Assembly (NCBI GenBank): GCA_016794985.1 | Contig: JAEUIQ010000096.1 | Location: 56,076-120,075 of the forward strand | Direction: 5' to 3' | DNA from: Planctomycetaceae bacterium | Lineage (GTDB): Bacteria; Planctomycetota; Planctomycetia; Pirellulales; Pirellulaceae | Length of the DNA stretch: 64,000 nucleotides | Shown here: positions 53,555 through 60,738 of the stretch, piece after piece | Position numbering within the stretch: the stretch's first letter is position 1 | Layout of the letters: every line of letters begins with the position of its first letter | Made by a program: the position numbers and the translations under genes | The notes under the pieces: model-generated | The model's database searches: none | What the model saw: only the letters and a program-made list of their open reading frames with translations | What the model was told of the DNA's origin: nothing

Positions 53555-53672
53555 ACTGGGGACACACAACTTTCCCTGAGGGTGCGAAAAGGTTGGCGCT
53601 TACCTTTTTTCGCCGGATCCTTGCTCGCTGCCTCCCCTTCGAGTCGCAAGAAAGTTGAGGGCCAACAGATAT
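53555..53672. repeat. Diverged copy of the small inverted-end element
   Basis: The left end is CTGGGGACACACAACTTTCC (53557-53576), the middle GGATCCTTGCTCGCTG (53615-53630) as in the 46 and 55 kb copies, and the right end GCAAGAAAGTTGAGGGCCAAC (53646-53666), in which the final GTGTCCCC has decayed. No gene lies in 53673-54110 either. Confidence 0.7.
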
Positions 53673-54124
53673 CTCCTCTTCCGTGGGGTATTGTGCCTGA
53701 TATCCGGTTTTTTTGTATATCTTGTTTTCGCATGTTGGCTTCGACGCAACTCGCTGTTGCGGAATTGGTCTCCGCAGTGACTTCCATCGATCGACATGAC
53801 CGAAGTTTTGTATTTGGAGATTTTCAAAAGATTTGTGTCCCTCACCTGCACCGATAATTCGTCTAGATAAGCAGAGGGAGTGGATTTCACCGGTTGTGGC
53901 TAGGCGTAGTCGAAGCCAGAACTGTCTGAGGGACGGGAGTCGAGCAGTGATCATGGTGAAGGCCGAGCTTGCCGACTCTGGCTGAACGATGGTTATTTCC
54001 GCTGGTATTGAGAATGACGACTTGTCCTAGGAGTTAGCCAAAATTGTCGTGAGTGGCGTGAACATTGTCGCAAGTTAGGCGGCAATGCGTTGTTACTCGA
54101 TTTTTTCTGCAAGGAGACTATTAG

Positions 54125-55147
54125 ATGCCTCGTACTGATAAGGTCTGTTTTGATCGGATTCTTCCTAGCGATCTTGCTCGACCAATTTCCGGGCGCATGT
54201 TTGCAATATCTAGTGGCCCAGCCCGTGCTGCGTTTCAAATTGCCAAGCTGTGGCCAAATGGAACGACGATTCACGTCCGATTTCTCGGAGGCACCAGTTC
54301 TCAACAACGACAAGTGAAACAGTTTTCGATTGAATGGACGGAGCATGCCAATCTTCGTTTTGAATTTTCCAATTCGCCATCCGCACAGGTTAGGATAGCT
54401 TTTGAGGACGATGGCGCGTGGTCGTATGTTGGAACCGACTCACTTGGCATTCCGTCCAATCAGCCGACCATGAATTTTGGTTGGGTCGATCAAGGAGTGG
54501 TTCTGCATGAGTTTGGGCACATGCTCGGCATGATTCACGAGCACCAAAACCCTGCGTCCAACCCGATTCAATGGAACAAGCCTGTCGTCAATGCCGCATT
54601 AGGGGGGCCTCCGAATAATTGGGACCAAGCAACCATCGATCACAACATGTATGCCAAATATGATGTGTCTCAACTCAACGGTAGCAATTTTGATCGCGAC
54701 TCTGTTATGCTTTATAGCTTTCCTGCCAATTGGACACTAAACGGGTTTCAATCAGATCCGAACGAGACCCTTTCGCCCGTCGACAAGGAATTTGCCCGGC
54801 GTGTTTATCCTGGACGAGACACTGGGAGCACGGCGACAACGACGGAATTGACGGTCTATGAGGGCGCCACGCAAGCGGCAATTGGCACCGCCGGCGAAGA
54901 GGATCTCTACTCGTTTACCGTGAAGTCGCCGGGAAGATATGTCATAGAGACGGAGGGCCCGACAGATCTGGTAATGTCATTGTACGGCCCGACCGGCAAT
55001 CTCATTGCCCAAGACGACGACAGCGGCATCGACCGCAACCCGCGGATTGGAGCGAATCTCTCGGAAGGCAAATATACGGTTCAAGTCCGGCACTACAACG
55101 AGTCGAATGGCACGGGCAACTACGGAATAAAAGTCTCTAAAGCATGA
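54125..55147 (+). CDS. Astacin-like metzincin protease with C-terminal PPC domain
   Basis: A 340-residue protein. The catalytic domain (about 35-235) carries the metzincin zinc site HEFGHMLGMIHEHQ with H128, E129, H132 and H138, and the following Glu as in astacins (M12A), and a Met-turn candidate SVMLYSF with the nearby Tyr. Residues about 245-340 form a PPC-type beta domain (EEDLYSFTVKSPGRYVIETEG, LVMSLYGPTGNLIAQDDDSG, GKYTVQVRHYNESNGTGNYGI). No signal peptide is seen at the start, although AAGGAGA seven bases before ATG 54125 makes this start firm. So, as with the matrixin at 21.7 kb, the export route is unclear. Confidence 0.9.
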   Translation: MPRTDKVCFDRILPSDLARPISGRMFAISSGPARAAFQIAKLWPNGTTIHVRFLGGTSSQQRQVKQFSIEWTEHANLRFEFSNSPSAQVRIAFEDDGAWSYVGTDSLGIPSNQPTMNFGWVDQGVVLHEFGHMLGMIHEHQNPASNPIQWNKPVVNAALGGPPNNWDQATIDHNMYAKYDVSQLNGSNFDRDSVMLYSFPANWTLNGFQSDPNETLSPVDKEFARRVYPGRDTGSTATTTELTVYEGATQAAIGTAGEEDLYSFTVKSPGRYVIETEGPTDLVMSLYGPTGNLIAQDDDSGIDRNPRIGANLSEGKYTVQVRHYNESNGTGNYGIKVSKA

Positions 55148-55224
55148 CCGTCGAATATCCAGATGGTCTGGTTGTCGAATAGTTCAGCACAGTAGCCGCA
55201 CTAACCAGGCCCTTCCAGCAGAAC

Positions 55225-55386
55225 GCCAACCAGGAACGCCAACCAGGGACACACAACTTTCGCTGACTTTCTCTGGGGATCGAGGAAGGCTTGGTGCCGA
55301 ACTCTCTGCGCCCGATCCTTGCTCGCTGGCCACTTTTTACTTACTAGAAGATTGAGAACGTTGAGTGTCCCTGGAAGCGACCTGTG
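55225..55386. repeat. Young copy of the small inverted-end element (copy 2), next to a truncated phage gene
   Basis: The left end is AGGGACACACAACTTTCGCT (55245-55264) and the right end GAACGTTGAGTGTCCCTGG (55356-55374), with the middle the same as in the 46.1 kb copy. The repeat ends directly before sequence homologous to a phage prohead protease, whose first codons are missing. The open frame that begins inside the repeat (ATG 55319) is therefore a chance fusion. Confidence 0.88.
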
Positions 55387-56174
55387 GCCTTACCCTGTCG
55401 TTGTGGACCTAGCGGGCATGCGAGTGACTCGCAAGTCGCGCCCCATTCTCAAGGACCACGATCGCGCAAGTATCGTAGGTCATACCGACGACATCATGGT
55501 CGGCGATTCGCGGCTCGAGGTTGCCGGTGTGATCTCAGGCGTGGGCAATAACGCTCAGGAAGTCATCGCTACCAGCGAGAACGGTTTCCCGTGGCAGGCG
55601 TCTCTTGGTGCCAACGCTGACAAGGTTGTGTTCATTCCCGAAGGCAAGACTGCGACCGCGAACAGTCGCGAATTCAAGGGTCCTGTCTACATCGCTCGCA
55701 AGTCCACGCTCGGTGAAGTCTCGTTCGTGGCCCTTGGTGCCGACGATGACACCGAGGCTCGGATTGCCGCTGGCCAGTCTGGCGATGACGAGGACCTTGA
55801 TAGCGAACAGGCGGATGACGACAGCACCGATTCCGATGATTCGGAGCTCGACCCGGGTAAACGCCAGCCTGGATATGAGCAGCAAGCCCAAGCGTCCTGT
55901 CACTAGTGGAGTCGTTTCCAAGATGCGCATCGAAGCCGCTGCTGAATCCAAACGTATCGCCGGCATTCGCAAAGTGTGTGCTGGCAAGCATCCAGAGATC
56001 GAAGCTCGCGCCATTGAAGAAGGCTGGAGCGTTACCAAAACGGAGTTGGCAGTGCTGCGAATCGAACGCCCCATCCGCAAGCAGCGAAACGAGCTCCGCT
56101 CGCAGTTCGGTTTCATTCATCTCGTCTACAGCGCGGACCTTCGGCATAGCAATCTCGCAACAGAGGCAATGTGA
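55387..56174 (+). pseudogene. Remnant of a phage/GTA-type prohead protease, 5'-truncated and frameshifted
   Basis: From about 55390 the frame reads WPYPVVVDLAGMRVTRKSRP, ILKDHDRASIVGHTDDIMVG, VAGVISGVGNNAQEVIATSE, GFPWQASLGANADKVVFIPE, YIARKSTLGEVSFVALGADD. This is the core of prohead-protease/scaffold proteins of planctomycete prophage-like elements, with the catalytic-type H-D and GFPWQASLG segments. After the acidic linker the frame is lost near 55855. In the next frame follow MRIEAAAESKRIAGIRKVC, HPEIEARAIEEGWSVTKTEL and LRIERP, the C-terminal piece of the same protein. The N-terminus is replaced by the repeat element and no capsid, portal or terminase gene is near. It is read as the last trace of a prophage. 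Confidence 0.75.
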
Positions 56175-56389
56175 AGCCCGAAATCACCGGCTTCTACCAA
56201 CTAGCCGTCGATTTGATTAACAACCGGGTATCGAGCGAGACCGAAAGAAACAGGTCTCAATCTGTAGGGTTACACGCAAACTAGGCGAGTAAACGATGCG
56301 AAGTCGAGAAAAAGTTCGAAAACAAGACGCGCACAAGTTATTTCACTTTGCGCAACGCACGATTTAGTTGGGGCCAAAGAGAGAGCGCT
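56175..56389. other. Short non-coding interval
   Basis: Separates the prohead-protease remnant from the 3' end of the RloB gene (opposite strand). No gene or clear terminator was seen. Confidence 0.4.
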
Positions 56390-57142
56390 TTAAGCCATGA
56401 GCTGCCAAACGACAATCTCGCCGTTTATTTGTGGCAGTAAGTCACCTTTTGAAAATTCAGAAATGCTGGTTCTTCCAATCGGTTTCCAATTACCGCCGAT
56501 GGGGCATCGTTCATTGGATTGGACCCCTATCAGACGCGCTATTAGCTCGTAAACTTGACTCGAAGGATTTACTTTTGCGGCCACGTTGCCGTTCCGAATG
56601 TTTGCCAAATCGATATTCAAGGCCTGTGCTCTCGCAATATGCAGCATTGACGATAAACGATCAAATACAGCTATATCAGCTTTATCGTACTCGGACTTGC
56701 AAACACTTTTCCAATGCTTGTTGAGCTCGGCAATAATGGCAGAACAATCATTGAAATATCCTTTGGGAATGTTCGCGAAGTGACAGAGAAGCCAGTATTC
56801 AAAGGCAGGTGAGGAATACACTATCTCGATATCATTTTGCCTAGCCAAAACCTCAGCCGCGTCTAACTCTGGTGCCCGTCCAACGCCCTCAGTATCGAGC
56901 AACAAAAACACCCGGTCGCCAAGTTTGCGATTCGGCTCAAATCGTTTTGCCTCAGCGATCGCTGTCTTGGCAATAGACCGAGCGTCTCCACCCTTGCCAC
57001 GTCGAACGGTTATCGATACTGCTGCAGCTTCAAGCTCGCGTTCGAATGCGTTTCGAAATCCGACAAAGTAGTTATATTCTGTCTCGCGTCCCTCTCCAAC
57101 TATGAGAATGCGCCGCTTGGGGTTGGAACGACTCAAGAGCAC
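56390..57142 (-). CDS. rloB: RloB-family protein (AbiLii-like), putative phage-defence effector
   Basis: A 250-residue protein with the RloB landmarks: ILIVGEGRETEYNYFVGFR near the start (GEGRETE at 16-22), VFLLLDTEGVG (D83, E85), and SSPAFEYWLLCHF (111-122). The acidic residues in the first two motifs are arranged as in Toprim-type metal sites, so a nuclease role is plausible. RloB proteins are encoded with an AAA ATPase (RloA) and in lactococci the related pair AbiLi/AbiLii gives abortive phage resistance; that is family knowledge. Here the start overlaps the ATPase stop by 10 bp, which shows a two-gene operon. No restriction-modification genes are near, unlike the R-M loci for which Rlo genes were named. 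Confidence 0.85.
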   Translation of the reverse strand: MLLSRSNPKRRILIVGEGRETEYNYFVGFRNAFERELEAAAVSITVRRGKGGDARSIAKTAIAEAKRFEPNRKLGDRVFLLLDTEGVGRAPELDAAEVLARQNDIEIVYSSPAFEYWLLCHFANIPKGYFNDCSAIIAELNKHWKSVCKSEYDKADIAVFDRLSSMLHIARAQALNIDLANIRNGNVAAKVNPSSQVYELIARLIGVQSNERCPIGGNWKPIGRTSISEFSKGDLLPQINGEIVVWQLMA

Positions 57143-58467
57143 ACCTCTAGCGGCTTATCGTCGACGGGTACGTCCTCCAGTGTAACACCAAACTTAGGTG
57201 TGCCGCCAAATCGTCCCTGCAGGTATTGCTTTTGAAGATTCGCGTCTGATCTTGCTGAATCCTGGTAGACATCCAGTCTCTTTAATGAAGAACGCCCAAA
57301 TCGATCTTTGTTACAAAGGGTGACTTGATCACGCCTTAACAGCTCAGTCGGTTCAATCAAATGTGTGTCGTGAGTGGTGAACATCACTTGATTCCCTAGT
57401 TGGTTGAAAACGCTGCTATGTACGATTCGAATTAATCGACGAACCAATTCTGGGTGCATACTAGCGCCAAGTTCGTCAATGCAAACGAATCGCCTTCGCC
57501 CACTGGGTTTGAGTATCGCGACCAGCAATGCTACGAATCTGAGTGTTCCAGAGGACTCTTTATGCCGTGGGAAGAAGACTTCAGAGCCATCTTGTGACGA
57601 ATGCCTAAATGTGATTCCTGGTTCAATACTTTCCTTGAACTCAACTTTCTTATCCAGCTCCGAGACCTCGGCCTTCAGTGTTTTTTCGTCTGCAATTTGA
57701 AAATCCTGAATGCCAATATCAGCGTCTTTCATGAATTGCTTAATCAAGGCCGAAAACTGATCGTCATCCCTCAATAGCTTCGCCGTCTCCGTCAGCATTA
57801 CTGATTCAGCGCCGGGATTACGATGCATGTCATAGAAATCTAAGTCGTCATCAAACCACTTGATCAGATTGCCGGCCAAGCCGCTATTCATCGAAGCAAG
57901 CTTTCCCAACAAAAGACGATTTTGTGTGGTCTGTTCGATAGCTGCAGCACGAGTGAGATCTGGCCCCAGATCCTTATGCAGAACCGTCTCATAGGCCTCT
58001 TCCTCCTGCACCCAGGTGCGATCAATCAAAGTGCTCTTGGCACTCTTTCTACTTGGTTGTTTGGTAAGGCGTTGCACCGTCAAAATTTCCTTGTGAACTC
58101 GAGTTGGCGTTGCTGAAACTTCCAAGAAGAAGCGATCGCCGTCCAAGTCGAACGTTACCCCAATCGTCGACGGAGAGTTTGCCGCCGTCTTTTCTAACGC
58201 AAAAGGTTCGAAAAATGGAATTTTTGAGGTTGGCTTCTGCTCTTGGCTACTGAAAAGAACGAAGGTCTTCAACGCGTACATTGCGTCTAGAATGGAGGTT
58301 TTGCCAGATGCGTTTGGGCCGTAAAGGCCCATCGACTTTACAACCCGCTCTCCGTTCCTTTGGCGTAGTAGGTTGCCGGAAAGTTTGGATGTTGTGCTGG
58401 CCGCAAAGCTCACGACAACTTCCTCACGAAAGGACTTAAAATTCTTGATTCTCAATTCAACGATCAT
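57133..58467 (-). CDS. rloA: RloA-like AAA/ABC-type ATPase of a two-gene defence module
   Basis: A 444-residue ATPase of the OLD/RecF-like AAA group. It starts MIVELRIKNFKSFREEVVVS and has Walker A GPNASGKT (50-57). The middle is variable (about 80-300), with Walker B FVCIDELGASMHPEL, and an H-loop MFTTHDTHLIEP. This is the usual layout of ATPases that partner RloB, and also resembles AriA of the PARIS system and AbiLi. The ATPase would act as sensor or loader that switches on the RloB effector when a phage is present; this is inference. AGGTGA lies 5 bases upstream of ATG 58467 and a palindrome lies 33 bp upstream. Confidence 0.9.
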   Translation of the reverse strand: MIVELRIKNFKSFREEVVVSFAASTTSKLSGNLLRQRNGERVVKSMGLYGPNASGKTSILDAMYALKTFVLFSSQEQKPTSKIPFFEPFALEKTAANSPSTIGVTFDLDGDRFFLEVSATPTRVHKEILTVQRLTKQPSRKSAKSTLIDRTWVQEEEAYETVLHKDLGPDLTRAAAIEQTTQNRLLLGKLASMNSGLAGNLIKWFDDDLDFYDMHRNPGAESVMLTETAKLLRDDDQFSALIKQFMKDADIGIQDFQIADEKTLKAEVSELDKKVEFKESIEPGITFRHSSQDGSEVFFPRHKESSGTLRFVALLVAILKPSGRRRFVCIDELGASMHPELVRRLIRIVHSSVFNQLGNQVMFTTHDTHLIEPTELLRRDQVTLCNKDRFGRSSLKRLDVYQDSARSDANLQKQYLQGRFGGTPKFGVTLEDVPVDDKPLEVCS

Positions 58468-58499
58468 TGTTCACCTCTCTTCACAACAATACACCGCTC

Positions 58500-58518
58500 G
58501 GCGTAGAAAGTCTACGCC
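58500..58518. promoter_or_regulatory. Perfect palindrome upstream of the rloA-like gene
   Basis: GGCGTAGA-aag-TCTACGCC, a perfect 8-3-8 inverted repeat, lies 33 bp before the ATPase start codon. It could be an operator, an mRNA leader hairpin or a small REP element. The leader just after it (CTCTTCACAACAATAC on the plus strand) resembles the core of the structured element at 58.8 and 63.4 kb. Confidence 0.5.
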
Positions 58519-58740
58519 AAACAGCGCCTGTCGGTTCGTTTTCCATCGCGATCGATCGCTACCGCTGTGTTAATCAAACCCATCTTTGGAAACGGAGATC
58601 TTGAGAGTTCTCAGTAGAAATCCGGGGTGCCGGAGGGGACGGCTCGAGTTTCTGTCGTTGGCCGGTATCGCTCTTTCCTAACCGAGATATTTGGGGTGGG
58701 CGTCGTGGACGCGGAAAAGGCCAAAAACGTTGGGTATAAA

Positions 58741-58860
58741 CGAAAAACGCCGGGCGTCGATCTCTCGTCGTCCGGCGTCAACTTTTTGGCGTTTCTACCG
58801 TAGAAAAACTAAGGCTCCCCGATCGCAACTCTCTACGTAACAATACTCTCTTTGCTCAAG
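58741..58860 (-). ncRNA. Structured element with terminator, copy A (candidate small RNA or leader)
   Basis: Read on the minus strand it consists of GAGAGTATTGTTACG and GTTGCGATCGGGGAGC, a palindrome TTTCTAC-g-GTAGAAA, and a strong terminator: ACGCCGG, 18-base loop, CCGGCGT, TTTTT (58743-58778). The same order recurs at 63.33-63.45 kb with about 35 of 40 identical bases in the core, and both copies keep the sequence TTTTTCGTTTA after the terminator stem. Conservation of core plus terminator suggests a transcribed element. It ends about 275 bp upstream of the rloA-like gene on the same strand, so it might also be part of a leader. The family is unknown to me. Confidence 0.45.
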
Positions 58861-59158
58861 GCTAAAGAGTTACTCCCGCAAAGCCGCCTAATTTGAATCG
58901 ACTTCTTTCCGATCGACATTATCGAGAACACCGGTCTCGGTCCGCGCTCACAGTGACGACATGGACTTTTCAGCGGGATTGAACGCATCGTCGATAAGAT
59001 TCAATCGATTGCACACCTGCCTAATCACTTTCCATCGTCCTCTCTGATCTCGTCGCTCCAACCGATTATCGTGTCGAAGCGAATATCGCCGGAGCGCGAT
59101 TTTTGCACAGGGCGGTCAGCTTCGTCACGATTTTTCAAAGCGTATTCGGGCGGATGTC
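58861..59158. other. Intergenic region upstream of the XRE regulator
   Basis: No gene is supported. An in-frame upstream extension of the XRE gene (to 59071) has no conserved residues and would have to be translated across the promoter described at 59159-59196. Confidence 0.45.
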
Positions 59159-59196
59159 TTGACAAAGCAATCCGCGCATGGACAATGGTGTCCATG
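59159..59196 (+). promoter_or_regulatory. Promoter and operator of the XRE-cupin operon; probable leaderless start
   Basis: The consensus -35 box TTGACA (59159-59164) is followed, 16 bp later, by GACAAT (59181-59186) as -10 box. The perfect inverted repeat CATGGACA-atgg-TGTCCATG (59177-59196; 8-4-8) covers the -10 box and the first ATG. Transcription would start about at 59193-59194, which is the A of the first of three consecutive ATG codons, so the mRNA may be leaderless. The palindrome is the obvious binding site for the XRE protein itself. Confidence 0.72.
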
Positions 59197-59799
59197 ATGA
59201 TGGATACAACAGACGATATAAATCAGCGAATTTCGAATCAGGTCCGGCGGTTACGTGCGGCGGCGGGTTTGTCCCTGGATGCTTTAGCAACCAAAACCGG
59301 GGTCAGTCGCTCGATGTTGTCGCTTATAGAGCGTGCGGAATGCAGTCCTACTGCGGTGATTCTTGAAAGACTTGCTGTCGGCCTGAACGTGACGTTGGCC
59401 ACGTTGTTCGAAGTTGTTAATGAAAGCGAAGTGGCGAGTGAACCCATACAGCGGAGAGCTTGTCAATCGGAGTGGCGTGATCCAGAGACGGGGTACGTTC
59501 GAAGAAATTTATCGCCAACGAATGTGCTTCAGCCGATGCAACTCGTGGAGATCGAGTTCCCGGCAAAAGCCCGCGTTGTCTTCGAGAGCCACGGACGAGA
59601 CGTGGCGATCTATCATCAATTCTTTATGCTCGAGGGCACCATCGAAATCACTTACGAAAATCAGTGTCATCGCCTCAAGGCGGGAGACTGCTTGGCTTTG
59701 AAGATCGAGGGAGTCAATGTCTTTGAGAATCCGACACGCAAGCCTGCGCGTTATCTGGTTGCATCAGTGACGGAAGTCACTTCCAGGAGAAAAGCATGA
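59194..59799 (+). CDS. XRE-family transcriptional regulator with cupin sensor domain
   Basis: A 201-residue regulator. Residues about 10-70 are an XRE helix-turn-helix (ISNQVRRLRAAAGLSLDALATKTGVSRSMLSLIERAECSPTAVILERLA), and residues about 120-195 a cupin (MQLVEIEFPAKARVVFESH, FMLEGTIEITYENQCHRLKAGDCLAL). Proteins of this build bind a small molecule in the cupin and control neighbouring metabolic or resistance genes. The first of three ATG codons (59194) is chosen because it fits the promoter and operator immediately upstream. It overlaps the GNAT gene by ATGA and heads the cluster GNAT, cupin, PNPOx-like protein, ABM protein. Confidence 0.9.
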   Translation: MMMDTTDDINQRISNQVRRLRAAAGLSLDALATKTGVSRSMLSLIERAECSPTAVILERLAVGLNVTLATLFEVVNESEVASEPIQRRACQSEWRDPETGYVRRNLSPTNVLQPMQLVEIEFPAKARVVFESHGRDVAIYHQFFMLEGTIEITYENQCHRLKAGDCLALKIEGVNVFENPTRKPARYLVASVTEVTSRRKA

Positions 59800-60359
59800 T
59801 AAATCATCACCTAATCGAACGATTAGCGGAGCTCTCCGACGAGCACGTTCAAGGTCTGTGCGATGTGCTACTGGATTGCGTCAAGGGCGGAGCTTCAGTC
59901 GGCTTCGTCTTTCCCTTCACTCGCGACCGAGCCGTCGAATTCTGGACTCGGGTTGCACAAGGAGTGGCAGCAGGAAAGCGGGCTTTACTAGTCGCTAGAG
60001 ACGAACTTGGAATCTGCGGCACTGTCCAACTGATTCTCGATCTTCCCGAGAACCAACCACATCGGGCCGACCTGGTGAAGATGTTAGTCCATCGCCGCGC
60101 AAGACGACGAGGTCTGGGATCCAACCTGATGCAGGCGGCAGAATCGATGGCACGCGAATGTGGAAAAACACTGCTCGTATTGGATGCTGTCACAGACGGA
60201 GACGCCGCTCGGCTCTATGAACGTCTCGACTGGGTTCGAGTGGGGGACATTCCCAACTACGCGCTCATGCCCAATGGCTCACCGTGCAGCACAACGTGTT
60301 ACTACCGCAGTTTGATTGAATCGAACACTGACTCGCATGTGGATGCAAAAGCATACTGA
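59796..60359 (+). CDS. GNAT-family N-acetyltransferase
   Basis: A 187-residue GNAT protein with the acetyl-CoA motif A around residues 88-115 (DLVKMLVHRRARRRGLGSNLMQAAE, containing the RRRGLG pyrophosphate loop) and motif B near 125-150 (LLVLDAVTDGDAARLYERLDWVRVGDIPNYALM). The architecture is that of small-molecule or antibiotic acetyltransferases; substrate unknown. Its start overlaps the regulator stop (ATGA) and its stop overlaps the likely start of the cupin gene, so the three are translated as one unit. Confidence 0.9.
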   Translation: MINHHLIERLAELSDEHVQGLCDVLLDCVKGGASVGFVFPFTRDRAVEFWTRVAQGVAAGKRALLVARDELGICGTVQLILDLPENQPHRADLVKMLVHRRARRRGLGSNLMQAAESMARECGKTLLVLDAVTDGDAARLYERLDWVRVGDIPNYALMPNGSPCSTTCYYRSLIESNTDSHVDAKAY

Positions 60360-60718
60360 ACTCCCCAATCAACTTCCTTGAGAAACTGAGCCAATTCCAG
60401 GAACAGTGGTCGCCGAAAGTGATCGCCGAACTCAACGACTATCAGTTCAAATTAGTCAAAGTCCAAGGTGAGTTTGTCTGGCATGAACATGCAGAAACGG
60501 ACGAGGCGTTTATCGTGCTGAAGGGTCGATTGAAAATCGAACTACCGGAAACAACCGTCGAATTGGCTACGGGAGAATTATTCGTGGTGCCTCGCGGAAT
60601 CCAGCACAGGCCATCTGCAGACCATGAGTGCCATGTGTTGGTGATCGAGCCACGCGGCGTCGTCAACACTGGCGTCGTCGGTCGCGACCTGACCGCTCCA
60701 AACGATGTGTGGCTATAG
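60356..60718 (+). CDS. Small cupin-domain protein, probable CTG start
   Basis: A 120-residue single-domain cupin: KLVKVQGEFVWHEHAETDEAFIVLKGRLKIEL with metal-ligand pattern H-x-H...E, later GELFVVPRGIQHRPSA, and VLVIEPRGVVNTG. Relatives begin about 20 residues before the internal GTG at 60419, with a segment like INFxEKLSxFxEQWSPKV; this is present in frame here (INFLEKLSQFQEQWSPKV). The only start-like codon at the right place is CTG at 60356, which overlaps the GNAT stop as CTGA, just where ATGA would be expected. Either CTG is used or the ATG was lost by mutation and the shorter GTG form is made. Confidence 0.8.
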   Translation: MNSPINFLEKLSQFQEQWSPKVIAELNDYQFKLVKVQGEFVWHEHAETDEAFIVLKGRLKIELPETTVELATGELFVVPRGIQHRPSADHECHVLVIEPRGVVNTGVVGRDLTAPNDVWL

Positions 60719-60738
60719 CATTTGCAGTCGAGCAATTC

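Noticed and set aside
53391..53954. 187-codon minus-strand open frame
   Set aside because: It crosses a diverged repeat copy, is rich in Arg and Pro without pattern, and has no recognisable domain.
56390..58860. Retron or reverse-transcriptase-linked defence system suggested by structured RNA next to a defence operon
   Set aside because: No reverse transcriptase gene and no msr/msd-like inverted pair of a1/a2 segments are present in the window.
58861..59193. 41-codon upstream extension of the XRE regulator (start 59071)
   Set aside because: It would be translated across the promoter and operator, and the extra residues are not found in the family.
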